Below are positions 44,382-53,096 of a stretch of DNA of 64,000 bases, piece after piece. Made by a program: the position numbers and the translations under genes. The stretch is from Betaproteobacteria bacterium (GTDB lineage Bacteria > Pseudomonadota > Gammaproteobacteria > Burkholderiales > Burkholderiaceae_D): contig JABDED010000004.1 in NCBI GenBank assembly GCA_013287275.1, forward strand, positions 1-64,000, given 5' to 3'. Numbering within the stretch: position 1 is the first letter of the stretch; each line of letters opens with the position of its first letter. A model generated the notes under the pieces. It made no database searches and had not been told where the DNA came from. It worked only from the letters and a program-made list of their open reading frames with translations.

Positions 44382-44651
44382 CTACTCGCCCTCGCCGAAC
44401 TTGTCGTTGATCAGCGCCACTATCGCATCAAAGCAGGCTTGCTCATCGGTGCCTTCGGTTTCCAGCGTCACTTTGCTGCCCTTGCCTGCCGCCAGCATCA
44501 TTACCCCCATGATGGATTTGCCATTGACCCTGCGGTTATTCCGGGCCAGCCAGACTTCACTTTTGAATTTTCCTGCGAGTTGCGTGAATTTTGCCGAGGC
44601 GCGAGCATGCAGTCCGAGCTTATTCACAATTTCAATTTCTTGTTGGATCAT
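44382..44651 (-). CDS. ptsH: Phosphocarrier protein HPr
   Basis: An 89-aa HPr. The phosphate-accepting His15 is in NKLGLHARASA. Ser46 (NGKSIMGVMML) is the residue that HPr kinase modifies in organisms that have it. HPr relays phosphate from enzyme I to the EIIA encoded just upstream. The genes are 57 bases apart on one strand. Confidence 0.97.
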   Translation of the reverse strand: MIQQEIEIVNKLGLHARASAKFTQLAGKFKSEVWLARNNRRVNGKSIMGVMMLAAGKGSKVTLETEGTDEQACFDAIVALINDKFGEGE

Positions 44652-44708
44652 TGTTCTGTCACTCTTTCAAATTCAAATTCTGCTGGGGAATGGTGATTCA
44701 GACTGGTA

Positions 44709-45116
44709 TCAGGTGGGCGAAAGCCGCACCCGGTTATCTATCCTCAATGCGCCGTTCTGGCCGCCCGCGAGCGCCATTTCAACGACCACATCCAGGTTAT
44801 CGGAACGATAGGTAATCGCGCGCAGCAACATCGGCAGGCTGATGCCCGCAATCACCGCTACCTCGCTGGGGTCACCCAGGTGGCGGCAGCAGTTGGAGGG
44901 CGTTCCGCCCATCACGTCGGTAATGACCAGTACGCCGGAACCGTCATTCAGGCGTTTGACAGCTTCCCTGGCCAGCCGGTTGACGTCGTCGATATTCTGG
45001 TCGGCGATCACGTCGATAGCTTCCAAGCGTTCCGGCATGCCGCGAAATACATGGCTCGCCGCCTGCACGAAAGCAGAGCCCAGCGGAGCATGCGTCATCA
45101 GGAGAATACCTATCAT
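44709..45116 (-). CDS. PTS EIIA component of the mannose family
   Basis: A 135-aa EIIA(Man)-type domain. The phosphorylated His9 is in ILLMTHAPLG; the second signature DVMGGTPSN is near residue 70. No EIIB, EIIC or EIID gene is nearby, so it probably acts as a phosphorylation-dependent regulator rather than in sugar uptake. It lies between gshB and ptsH, a gene order known from related betaproteobacteria. Confidence 0.92.
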   Translation of the reverse strand: MIGILLMTHAPLGSAFVQAASHVFRGMPERLEAIDVIADQNIDDVNRLAREAVKRLNDGSGVLVITDVMGGTPSNCCRHLGDPSEVAVIAGISLPMLLRAITYRSDNLDVVVEMALAGGQNGALRIDNRVRLSPT

Positions 45117-45149
45117 ACTATTCCGAATTTCTTATCTTAGTACGGCATA

Positions 45150-46091
45150 TTAGCGGATCGCTGCTTCCAGCGCATCGATAAACATGCCGGCGACATTGAA
45201 GCCTTTTTGCTGCGTGATTTCCTGGAAACAGGTAGGACTGGTGACATTCACTTCAGTCAGATAGCTTCCTATTACGTCTAATCCTACCAGCAACAGGCCT
45301 CGCTGGTACAGTATAGGGGCCAAAGTTTCTGCAATTTCCAGATCCCGGGCCGACAACTCCTGCGCCACGCCTATGCCCCCCGCCGCCAGGTTGCCGCGCA
45401 CTTCGCCGTTTTGCGGGATGCGCGCCAAAGAAAACGGCACTACCTTGCCGCCTATCAGCAAGATGCGCTTATCGCCATGGACGATATCGGGAATGTAACG
45501 CTGTGCCATGATGGTGCGGCTGCCGTTATGGGTCAGGGTTTCTATCATCGAGCCCAGGTTCATGCCGTCGGCGCCGACCCGGAATATGCCGGCGCCGCCC
45601 ATGCCGTCCAGCGGTTTCAGGATGATTTCCTGATGGGTCCGGTGAAAGGCCCGGATACGCTTTTCATCCCTGGTCACCAGCGTGGGCGCGGTAAATTGCG
45701 AAAACTGCGCGATCGCCAGCTTCTCGTTGTGATCGCGGATCGCGGAAGGCTTGTTGAATACGCGGGTACCCTGCTGCTCTGCCATATCCAGCAGATAAGT
45801 CGCATACACGTATTCCATGTCGAAAGGCGGATCCTTGCGCTGCAGGACCGCGTCAAAACTACCCAGGCGCTGACTGACCGGCGGTTCCGCCCGGTACCAG
45901 TCGTGCGCGTCGCCGGTCAATGTGATTTTACTGATATTGGCGACGACGACGCCGTCTTCCAGCGCCAGGTCATCCGGCCCGAAGGCGTGGATTTCATGGC
46001 CGCGCCCGCTGGCTTCGCGCATCATCGCATAGGTGGAATCCTTATAGGTCTTGAAGTGCGACAGCGGATCGGTCAGGAACGCGAATTTCAT
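45150..46091 (-). CDS. gshB: Glutathione synthetase
   Basis: A 313-aa ATP-grasp enzyme that adds glycine to gamma-glutamylcysteine. The N-terminus (FLTDPLSHFKTYKDSTYAMM), the ATP-grasp segment (LKPLDGMGGAGIFRV), and the C-terminal VGLDVIGSYLTEVNVTSPT are typical of the bacterial GshB family. It follows gshA by 25 bases on the same strand, so the whole pathway is made from one transcript together with the PTS genes downstream. Confidence 0.96.
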   Translation of the reverse strand: MKFAFLTDPLSHFKTYKDSTYAMMREASGRGHEIHAFGPDDLALEDGVVVANISKITLTGDAHDWYRAEPPVSQRLGSFDAVLQRKDPPFDMEYVYATYLLDMAEQQGTRVFNKPSAIRDHNEKLAIAQFSQFTAPTLVTRDEKRIRAFHRTHQEIILKPLDGMGGAGIFRVGADGMNLGSMIETLTHNGSRTIMAQRYIPDIVHGDKRILLIGGKVVPFSLARIPQNGEVRGNLAAGGIGVAQELSARDLEIAETLAPILYQRGLLLVGLDVIGSYLTEVNVTSPTCFQEITQQKGFNVAGMFIDALEAAIR

Positions 46092-46116
46092 GGGAACCTC
46101 AATTCATTAAGACTGT

Positions 46117-47415
46117 CTAGTAGACTTCAGGATTCGGATCGGTTTTTTCCAGCTCCAGCGATGCAGCCAGCAAGGCCAGGCGGGCCACTACACCATACAT
46201 GTAAAACCGGTTCGGTGCAGCGGTGCCCGGCTTGGCCTGCATGTCCGGCACCGCGTGCTGCTGAGCAAATGCCAGCGGCACAAAATGCATGCCGGGCGCA
46301 TTCAGGTTTTCATCAACGCCGCGCTCTTCGTGCACTCGGTAGAAGCCGCCCACCACATAGCGGTCCATCATGTACACCACGGGCTCGGCCACCGACTCAT
46401 TGATCTGCTCGAAAGTCGGCACGCCCTCCTGCACGATCACGTCATGCACCTCCCGGCCGTCCTTGATCACCGACATCTTGTTACGCTGCTTGCGGTTCAG
46501 GTCCTTGACTTCGCTGGCGTCGCGCACCGTCATCACGCCCATGCCGTAAGTGCCGGCATCGGCTTTCACGATCACGAAAGGTTTTTCCTTGATGCCGTAT
46601 TCCTTGTATTTCTTGCGCATCTTGGCCAGGATGGTATCGACCGTCGCCGCCAGCCTGTCTTCGCCGGTGCGCTCGTGGAAATTCACATCGGCGCATTTGG
46701 CAAAGAAGGGATTCAGCATCCAGGGATCGACGTCCACCATCTTGGCAAACTTCTTCACCACGTCGTCATAGGCGGCAAAGTGGTTGGATTTACGGCGCAC
46801 CGCCCAGCCTGCGTGCAAGGGCGGCAACAAGGTCTGTTCATGGATATTTTCCAGTATCGACGGGATGCCGGCCGACAGGTCGTTATTCAGCAATACCGTA
46901 CAAGGGTCGAAATTCTTCAGACCCAGCCGGCGGCCGTTGGCGGAGCGCTCCAGCGGTTCCAGCACCAGCTGGGTGCCGTCCGGCAGCTCTATCGGGGTAG
47001 GCTCCTTGATATCTTCATCCAGCGTGCCGAGGCGGACATTCAGCCCGGTCTGGCGGAAAATCTGCATCTGGCGGGCCAGGTTTTGCAGGTAAAAGCTATT
47101 CCTGGTATGACGTTCCGGGATCAGCAGCAGGTTTTTTGCATCCGGGCAGTATTTTTCTATCGCCGCCATCGCCGCCTGCACCGCCAGCGGCAACATTTCC
47201 GTCGACAGGTTGTTGAAGCCGCCAGGGAACAGGTTGGTATCGACCGGCGCCAGCTTGAAGCCCGAATTGCGCAAGTCCACCGAGCAATAGAAAGGCGGGG
47301 TATGTTCCTGCCACTCCAGCCTGAACCAGCGCTCGATTGAAGGTGTCGCTTGCAGTATCTTTTTTTCTAGATCTAGCAGAGGGCCGTTCAAGGCAGTGAC
47401 GAGATGCGGAACCAT
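46117..47415 (-). CDS. gshA: Glutamate-cysteine ligase
   Basis: A 432-aa enzyme of the proteobacterial GshA type that differs from the E. coli form. It joins glutamate and cysteine, the first step of glutathione synthesis. Recognised by the start VPHLVTALNGPLLDLEKKIL, the segment YCSVDLRNSGFKLAPVDTNLFPGGFNNL, and KADAGTYGMGVMTVRD. It is the first gene of the gshA-gshB-EIIA-ptsH-ptsI run. The 279-bp region upstream carries no other gene and should hold the promoter. Confidence 0.92.
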   Translation of the reverse strand: MVPHLVTALNGPLLDLEKKILQATPSIERWFRLEWQEHTPPFYCSVDLRNSGFKLAPVDTNLFPGGFNNLSTEMLPLAVQAAMAAIEKYCPDAKNLLLIPERHTRNSFYLQNLARQMQIFRQTGLNVRLGTLDEDIKEPTPIELPDGTQLVLEPLERSANGRRLGLKNFDPCTVLLNNDLSAGIPSILENIHEQTLLPPLHAGWAVRRKSNHFAAYDDVVKKFAKMVDVDPWMLNPFFAKCADVNFHERTGEDRLAATVDTILAKMRKKYKEYGIKEKPFVIVKADAGTYGMGVMTVRDASEVKDLNRKQRNKMSVIKDGREVHDVIVQEGVPTFEQINESVAEPVVYMMDRYVVGGFYRVHEERGVDENLNAPGMHFVPLAFAQQHAVPDMQAKPGTAAPNRFYMYGVVARLALLAASLELEKTDPNPEVY

Positions 47416-47694
47416 ATTGACCTTTGATTGTTATTTGCGCGCTCGGCATCCATCATTCTAAGGCTGGACCGAACTGTACACACCAAGCTTGGGGTTGAGG
47501 CGCAGATAATCAAGAGCAATTACATTAAACCAGACTAAATTCAAGGTCAATTTGCCAGCCGCAGCCGGCTGGCAAACACATCAATAATAAATTGCCAATA
47601 AATTCTGGTACTGCTGGCCGGATATTTTCAATATATTAAGATTTTGATGTTTAATCTGAAATGTTGGCTAATGCTTCAATACTTGTTTCGCTGG

Positions 47695-47997
47695 TTACTT
47701 CGATTCGGTCAGCAGCTTGAAGTGCTCGACAGTCGGCGGCACCGCAAAAAATGGGCCGACGATGGAACGCCATTGCTGGAAAGCCGGCGATTCGCGGAAG
47801 TCGACGGTATGGTTTTCCAGTGTTTCCCATACGATGGTCAGCACATAGCGTTCCGGCGACTCTATGCCCTTGTGCACCTTGTGGCTGACATAGCCCTTGG
47901 CCAGGTGGATGACTTCTTGTATGCCTTTTTGGATTGCCGCATCAAATTCCGCCTGTTTGCCGGGCTGGATGCGTATATCTGCTAATTCGAGAATCAT
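47695..47997 (-). CDS. Antibiotic biosynthesis monooxygenase (ABM)-like protein
   Basis: A 100-aa ferredoxin-like small protein with the ABM pattern: ILELADIRIQPGKQAEFDAAI at the start, HKVHKGIESPERYVLTIVWETLENH in the middle, and FRESPAFQQWR near the end. I start at ATG 47995-47997 because an AAGGA site precedes it by about 7 bases; the open frame continues 52 codons upstream without supporting signals. Such proteins can act on small quinones or heme-like molecules. No substrate clue is present and it stands alone. Confidence 0.82.
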   Translation of the reverse strand: MILELADIRIQPGKQAEFDAAIQKGIQEVIHLAKGYVSHKVHKGIESPERYVLTIVWETLENHTVDFRESPAFQQWRSIVGPFFAVPPTVEHFKLLTESK

Positions 47998-48405
47998 GGT
48001 CTTTCCTTGCTGAGGTTGGAAGCTGCCTGCAGAATACCCGCCAGGCTGAGGAATGAAGATTATGCCATTTCCACGAAAATGCGCCAGGGGAGCACAAAAT
48101 CCAGCCTCTCTACTATCAACCCTACACTTAAGCCGACCAGGATTGCCTTGCAAAAATTGCTTAAATGAAAATATTTAATGCATTCTCTAGGTGTTTGATA
48201 GTGGAGCATGTGCGAAGAACCTGACGTTTCAAGCGTAACTAATAGGTCAAGACAATGAGTTGAAAAATGATGCTGCATTTTGTCAGGCTCTGCAAGTTGC
48301 ACCAACATAGATCAACAAGATCCGGCATGGCAAGCTAGCAATCAGCGCGGACGTAATGCTATGAATGCACGAAATATTTCCAACCTACACATCCTCCTTG
48401 CTTTG
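47998..48405. other. 408-bp gap between the ABM-like gene and acsA
   Basis: No supported gene. An 82-codon minus-strand frame at 48060-48308 has several Cys and His and no known family, so it is not called. The region holds the promoter side of the ABM-like gene and the 3' end of acsA, with no obvious terminator hairpin. Confidence 0.4.
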
Positions 48406-50388
48406 TTACTGAGCCTCTTTCAACTGCTCCAGAATTGCTGGATTTTCCAGTGTGGAAACGTCCTGGGTAATCTCCTCCCCCTTGGCCAGCAATCTCAATA
48501 GGCGACGCATGATCTTGCCGGAACGGGTTTTTGGCAAGTTGTCACCAAATCGAATTTCCTTGGGTTTAGCAATCGGACCGATTTCTTTGGCAACCCAGTC
48601 GCGCAATTCCTTGGCGATCTGCTTGGCTTCATCGCCGGCCGGACGGCTGCGTTTGAGTACCACGAAAGCGCAGATCGCTTCGCCGGTTGTCTCGTCCGGC
48701 TTGCCGACCACGGCTGCTTCGGCAACGATAGGATTGGCAACCAGTGCTGATTCGATTTCCATGGTGCCCATGCGATGGCCGGAGACGTTCAGCACGTCGT
48801 CGATGCGGCCGGTAATGGTGAAATAGCCGGTATCTTTATTGCGTATTGCACCGTCGCCGGCGAGGTATAGCTTGCCGCCGAATTCGGGTGGGAAGTAAGC
48901 GCTCTTGAAACGCTCCGGATTATTCCAGATGGCGCGGATCATGGATGGCCATGGGCGTTTGACTACCAGGATGCCGCCGTGGCCGTTCGGCAATTCTTGC
49001 CCGGCTTCGTCGACGATCACTGCCTGAATGCCTGGCAAGGGCAGGGTGCAGGAACCTGGCACCAGCGGCGTGGCGCCCGGCAGCGGTGAGATCATGTGGC
49101 CGCCGGTTTCGGTTTGCCAGAACGTATCCACGATGGGGCAACACTCGCGGCCTATGTGCTTGTGATACCACATCCAGGCTTCCGGATTGATAGGCTCGCC
49201 GACCGTACCCAGCAAGCGCAGCGACGACAAATCGTACTGCGAAGGATGGATGTTCTTATCAGCATCGGCAGCTTTAATCAGAGAGCGGATCGCGGTCGGC
49301 GCGGTGTAGAAAATGGTGGCTTTGTGCTTTTGCACCATATCCCAGAAACGGCCGGCGTTAGGATAGGTCGGCACACCTTCGAAAATGATTTGCGTGGCGC
49401 CGACTATAGTCGGGCCGTAGGCAATATAGGTATGGCCGGTAATCCAGCCGATGTCTGCAGTGCACCAGTAGACATCGTCCGGCTTGATGTCGAATACCCA
49501 TTTCATGGTCAGCGCGGCCCACAGCAGATAGCCGCCGGACGAATGCTGCACGCCCTTTGGCGTACCGGTGGAACCGGAAGTGTACAAGATGAACAACGGA
49601 TGTTCGGCGTCGACCCATTCCGGCTCACAGATTTCAGCCTGCGATTCGACCAATTCGCGCAGCCAGAGATCGCGGCCCGCGATGAAGTTGATGTCGCCGC
49701 CGGTGCGCTGGTAGACCACCACGTTTCTGATGCTGTCGCAACCGCCTAGCGCCAGAGCTTCGTCGACGATGGCCTTGAGCGGCAAGCGCTTGCCGCCGCG
49801 CACTTGTTCGTCAGCGGTCAGAATGGCAACCGCGCCGGCGTCGATGATCCGTTCTTGCAGCGACTTGGCGGAGAAGCCGCCGAACACCACCGAATGTGTG
49901 GCACCAATGCGGGCGCAAGCTTGCATCGCGACCACGCCTTCTACCGACATCGGCATGTAGATGACAACCCGGTCGCCCTTTTTGATGCCCAGTGATTTCA
50001 GGCCATTGGCAAACTGGCAGACTTTTTTGTGTAATTCCTGATAATTGACTTTAGTGACATCGCCGCTATCGGTCTCAAAGATCACCGCAGCTTTGTTCGC
50101 ATTGCCATTGTGCAAATGCACATCGAGACAATTGTAGGAGACATTCAGCTTGCCGTCGTCAAACCATTTGTAGAATGGCGCATCGGACTCGTTCAGTACT
50201 TTGGTGAAGGGTGTTTGCCATTGCAGGTTTTCGCGGGCCAGGCGGCCCCAGAATCCTTCATAATCCTGCTCGGCTTCGGCCACCAGAGCACGGTACGCGT
50301 CCATGCTCGAAATTGCAGCGTCCTTGGCAAACTCCGCCGGTGGAGGAAAAACACGGGTTTCCTGGGAAAAAGTTTCGATGTTGGCCAT
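48406..50388 (-). CDS. acsA: Acetyl-CoA synthetase
   Basis: A 660-aa AMP-forming ligase that activates acetate. Core motifs are [12 protein letters not shown] (P-loop), [19 protein letters not shown] and the C-terminal [14 protein letters not shown] with the lysine that acetylation switches off. The length is normal. A strong AGGAG site lies 7 bases before the ATG. It sits next to the phosphonate cluster, where PhnA releases acetate, so Acs would put that carbon into metabolism. This link is inference. Confidence 0.96.
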   Translation of the reverse strand: MANIETFSQETRVFPPPAEFAKDAAISSMDAYRALVAEAEQDYEGFWGRLARENLQWQTPFTKVLNESDAPFYKWFDDGKLNVSYNCLDVHLHNGNANKAAVIFETDSGDVTKVNYQELHKKVCQFANGLKSLGIKKGDRVVIYMPMSVEGVVAMQACARIGATHSVVFGGFSAKSLQERIIDAGAVAILTADEQVRGGKRLPLKAIVDEALALGGCDSIRNVVVYQRTGGDINFIAGRDLWLRELVESQAEICEPEWVDAEHPLFILYTSGSTGTPKGVQHSSGGYLLWAALTMKWVFDIKPDDVYWCTADIGWITGHTYIAYGPTIVGATQIIFEGVPTYPNAGRFWDMVQKHKATIFYTAPTAIRSLIKAADADKNIHPSQYDLSSLRLLGTVGEPINPEAWMWYHKHIGRECCPIVDTFWQTETGGHMISPLPGATPLVPGSCTLPLPGIQAVIVDEAGQELPNGHGGILVVKRPWPSMIRAIWNNPERFKSAYFPPEFGGKLYLAGDGAIRNKDTGYFTITGRIDDVLNVSGHRMGTMEIESALVANPIVAEAAVVGKPDETTGEAICAFVVLKRSRPAGDEAKQIAKELRDWVAKEIGPIAKPKEIRFGDNLPKTRSGKIMRRLLRLLAKGEEITQDVSTLENPAILEQLKEAQ

Positions 50389-50646
50389 TGTATGTCTCCT
50401 GCTATTAGAAAGTATTGATGCAAAAAGGCTCTGTCGAAAATTTTGATAAGGCGAGCAAGGATTCTGGTTTGGAACTTGCTTATGCAGTCAATGGGCTTTG
50501 TTACACAAATAAATTGCTGAGCGCAATATCTCCATGCCAGAAAATTCAGGACAAGCGAATGAGGCCAGGTGCACTCAATTGGGTTAATCGATTAAGGATA
50601 GCGATTCATATTTGTAGTTCCGCCATCCATCGCGAAAACTCCCCTG
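50389..50646. other. 258-bp gap with sequences like insertion-sequence ends
   Basis: No gene. GGCTCTGTCGAAAATTTTG (from 50427) and GGGCTTTGTTACACAAAT (from 50493) each resemble inverted-repeat ends of IS5/IS903-type elements (GGCTTTGTTGAATAAATC in IS903). They are in the same orientation 66 bp apart and no transposase is present, so at most they are remnants. Confidence 0.3.
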
Positions 50647-51645
50647 TCAGCGCAGGCGTGCCATTTCCAGAGTGGTGCTGAGTTTGCCGAAACGGATGGT
50701 AATATCTTCAAACGCCTTTTGCTTTTGCACAGCGCTCAAACTGGCATCGTACATATTGCTGCGCAATAGGCCAAACATTATGAGATCGGCGATCGGTTTC
50801 AACTGGGCGTCAGTAGAATGCTGAAAGCCGGATAAGTCGAGTATGTTTTGCAGCAAATTGGGTTGACTGGCTGGATTTTTCGGTTTGCCATAAGTGATGA
50901 AAAATTCTTCGATCTTGCCTTTGGTAGCGGCCGGTAAATCCTTGCGGTACAGCAGCGGATCGTTGGAGATCAGAGGCGAGGTCCAGATTACCCGCACCTT
51001 GTTGAATTGCTCAGGCGCCTCTTTTTTCAAACGATCCAGTTCTTCGGTATTGTTGGTCGCAACATCGACTTGCCCGTCGATCACTGCTTGCAGATTTTTT
51101 TTGTGATTGCCGACCGTGATTTTCTTGAACAGTCTTTCAGGCTCTACCTTGTTTTTGGCGAATGCATAGTAGGCAGGCACCAGATAACCGGAGGTCGAGC
51201 CCTTGTCGCCATCGTAGAAACTATAGACGCCCTTGTCCGCCAAAATATCTGTCAACGATTTTATCGGGCTGTTGGCCGGCGTAATCAGTACCGAGTTGTA
51301 GCCGCGCGAGCCGTCTTTTTTCACCATCTGCGCAAAAATTGTTGACTGCCGGTCTTCCACTGCATCCAGGGCGGCCTTGTTGCCTAACCACGCTACCTGG
51401 ATGGTATTGGATTTTAACCCTGCCACAATCTTGTTGTAGTCGGCGGAAACGACAACATGGACTTGCATTTTTGTGTATTTTGCAAAATCATCGATGACCG
51501 GCTGCCAGCGTTTTTGGGTATCTTCAGCCGTGGTGGTTGCTATCAGGCCGATGGTGAGTTGTTTTGGAAGGTCGTCATCCCTGGCGAATACGCATGACGC
51601 GGCCATGGAACACAAAACAAGGAAGATTTTCTGCAATATCTTCAT
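50647..51645 (-). CDS. PhnD-like phosphate/phosphonate ABC substrate-binding protein, orphan
   Basis: A 332-aa periplasmic binding protein with a Sec signal peptide (cleavage after VFA). The PhnD family traits are QLTIGLIATTTAEDTQKRWQPVIDDFAKYT, DYNKIVAGLKSNTIQVAWLGNKAALDA, and KGVYSFYDGDKGSTSGYLVPAYY. It would deliver phosphonate or phosphite to an importer, but no matching PhnC/PhnE pair is in the window. It lies downstream of phnW beyond a strong hairpin and a 287-bp gap, so it may be expressed separately. Confidence 0.88.
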   Translation of the reverse strand: MKILQKIFLVLCSMAASCVFARDDDLPKQLTIGLIATTTAEDTQKRWQPVIDDFAKYTKMQVHVVVSADYNKIVAGLKSNTIQVAWLGNKAALDAVEDRQSTIFAQMVKKDGSRGYNSVLITPANSPIKSLTDILADKGVYSFYDGDKGSTSGYLVPAYYAFAKNKVEPERLFKKITVGNHKKNLQAVIDGQVDVATNNTEELDRLKKEAPEQFNKVRVIWTSPLISNDPLLYRKDLPAATKGKIEEFFITYGKPKNPASQPNLLQNILDLSGFQHSTDAQLKPIADLIMFGLLRSNMYDASLSAVQKQKAFEDITIRFGKLSTTLEMARLR

Positions 51646-51932
51646 ACCTTACCTATCTGCATGTTGTTGAAATTTGATGGGAGGTACCTTGCGTCGCCGC
51701 TCTACGAGCGAGGTGCCGCACAAGATATTTACTGTGGCGGTGAACGGCGATCCCTGCCGAAACGGATTTTCTGCGGCGCTCGATTTAAAATTCGATCACT
51801 CTCCGGCGATCTACTATACCGGCGACCCGCTTAGCTTCTAACTATCTTGTGCTTCGAAATGCAACCGGGTAAAGCAGGCGCTGCTGCGGGCGTGGTGCGC
51901 CCCAACACCACGCCCGCTCAGCTCTCGCCAAC
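51646..51932. other. 287-bp gap between phnW and the PhnD-like gene
   Basis: No gene is seen. The end near phnW holds a 12-bp perfect hairpin (51886-51917), 16 bases past the phnW stop. The rest should hold the promoter of the PhnD-like gene, for which no strong consensus is visible. Confidence 0.5.
51886..51917 (-). terminator. Strong hairpin downstream of phnW
   Basis: A perfect 12-bp GC-rich stem (GCGGGCGTGGTG/CACCACGCCCGC) with an 8-base loop starts 16 bases past the phnW stop. It lacks the following T-run, so it may stop or stall polymerase only partly, or protect the upstream mRNA. Confidence 0.55.
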
Positions 51933-53057
51933 TTAGTCCTTGCTGCCGCGCCGGATACCCATTTCGTCCAGCGTATCGCGCACTGCATTGACCGCCGAGC
52001 GCATTTCGGCTTGGCCTATCGCGCCTATGCAGCCGACCCGAAAGGTTTCCGCCTGGGTCAGCTTTCCCGGGTACAGGATGAAGCCTTTGTCGCGCACCCG
52101 CTCATAGAAATCCTTGAAGTTGTACTTCGCGTCGGCCGGGGCATTGATCGTGACGATGATCGGTGCCTGGATCTCGCGCTTCAGGAATTGCGTCAGGCCC
52201 AGTTCGGTCATCCCGGCCATCAGCGTTTCATAATTCTGGGTGTAACGCGCCAACCGCGCCGGCTGGCCACCTTCGGCGAAGAACTGGTTCAGCGCCTCAT
52301 GGAAGGCCACCACGATATGCGTGGGCGGCGTGAAGCGCCATTGGGTGGTTTTTTCCATGTACACCCACTGGTCATACAAATCCAGCGATAGCGACAGCGA
52401 ATTGCCGGCGCACTTCTCCAGCACTTCCTTGCGGGCCAGTACAAAACCCATGCCCGGAGGGCCTTCTATGCATTTGCCGCTGGCGGCAATAACGGCGTCG
52501 AACGGTATCTTCTGCGCATTGATCTCCAGTGCGCCGAAGGAGCTCATGGCATCAATGATCAGGCCCCTGCGGTGATGGGCGACAACCTCGGCAATGTCGG
52601 CCAGCGGATTCAGGATGCCGGTACTGGTTTCACAGTGAATCAGGCCGACATGGGTAATGCTCTTGTCGGCGGCCAGCAGGCGCTCCACGTCCTGCGCCGT
52701 GGTTGGCACATCTTCGGCAGTCTCGAACACCGTCACTTTGCGGCGCATCATCTCGACCAGGCGCGCCAGGCGCTTGCCGTAGGCGCCGTTGATCAGCACC
52801 AGCATGTGGCCGTTGCGCGGCACCAGGGTATTGACCGCGGCTTCCACCGAGAAGGTGCCGCTGCCCTGCATCGGCACGCACACGTGGGTCTCGTGACCGC
52901 TGATGATGTCCAGCAATTGCTTACGTATCTTCGCGGTCACGGCATTGAACGAGGCATCCCACGATCCCCAGTCACGCATCATCGCGCTCTTGGTTTGCAG
53001 GGAGGTGGTCAGGGGTCCCGGGGTCAGCAGGACAGGGTCGCGGCTCACTAAACTCAT
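51933..53057 (-). CDS. phnW: 2-aminoethylphosphonate-pyruvate transaminase
   Basis: A 374-aa PLP-dependent enzyme that moves the amino group of AEP to pyruvate, giving phosphonoacetaldehyde and L-alanine. The start [10 protein letters not shown], the middle [15 protein letters not shown] and the PLP-lysine segment [17 protein letters not shown] (Lys about residue 194) are family signatures. A very good AAGGAG ribosome site precedes the ATG. It is last in the minus-strand transporter-transaminase unit. The fate of phosphonoacetaldehyde is set by the divergent operon: no phnX (phosphonatase) is present, but phnY and phnA are. Confidence 0.95.
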   Translation of the reverse strand: MSLVSRDPVLLTPGPLTTSLQTKSAMMRDWGSWDASFNAVTAKIRKQLLDIISGHETHVCVPMQGSGTFSVEAAVNTLVPRNGHMLVLINGAYGKRLARLVEMMRRKVTVFETAEDVPTTAQDVERLLAADKSITHVGLIHCETSTGILNPLADIAEVVAHHRRGLIIDAMSSFGALEINAQKIPFDAVIAASGKCIEGPPGMGFVLARKEVLEKCAGNSLSLSLDLYDQWVYMEKTTQWRFTPPTHIVVAFHEALNQFFAEGGQPARLARYTQNYETLMAGMTELGLTQFLKREIQAPIIVTINAPADAKYNFKDFYERVRDKGFILYPGKLTQAETFRVGCIGAIGQAEMRSAVNAVRDTLDEMGIRRGSKD

Positions 53058-53096
53058 GATATGTCTCCTTTATTTATACAAGTTGTCAGGGTGGTG

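Noticed and set aside
48060-48308. 82-codon minus-strand frame between the ABM-like gene and acsA
   Set aside because: Atypical composition, no ribosome site and no similarity that I can recognise.
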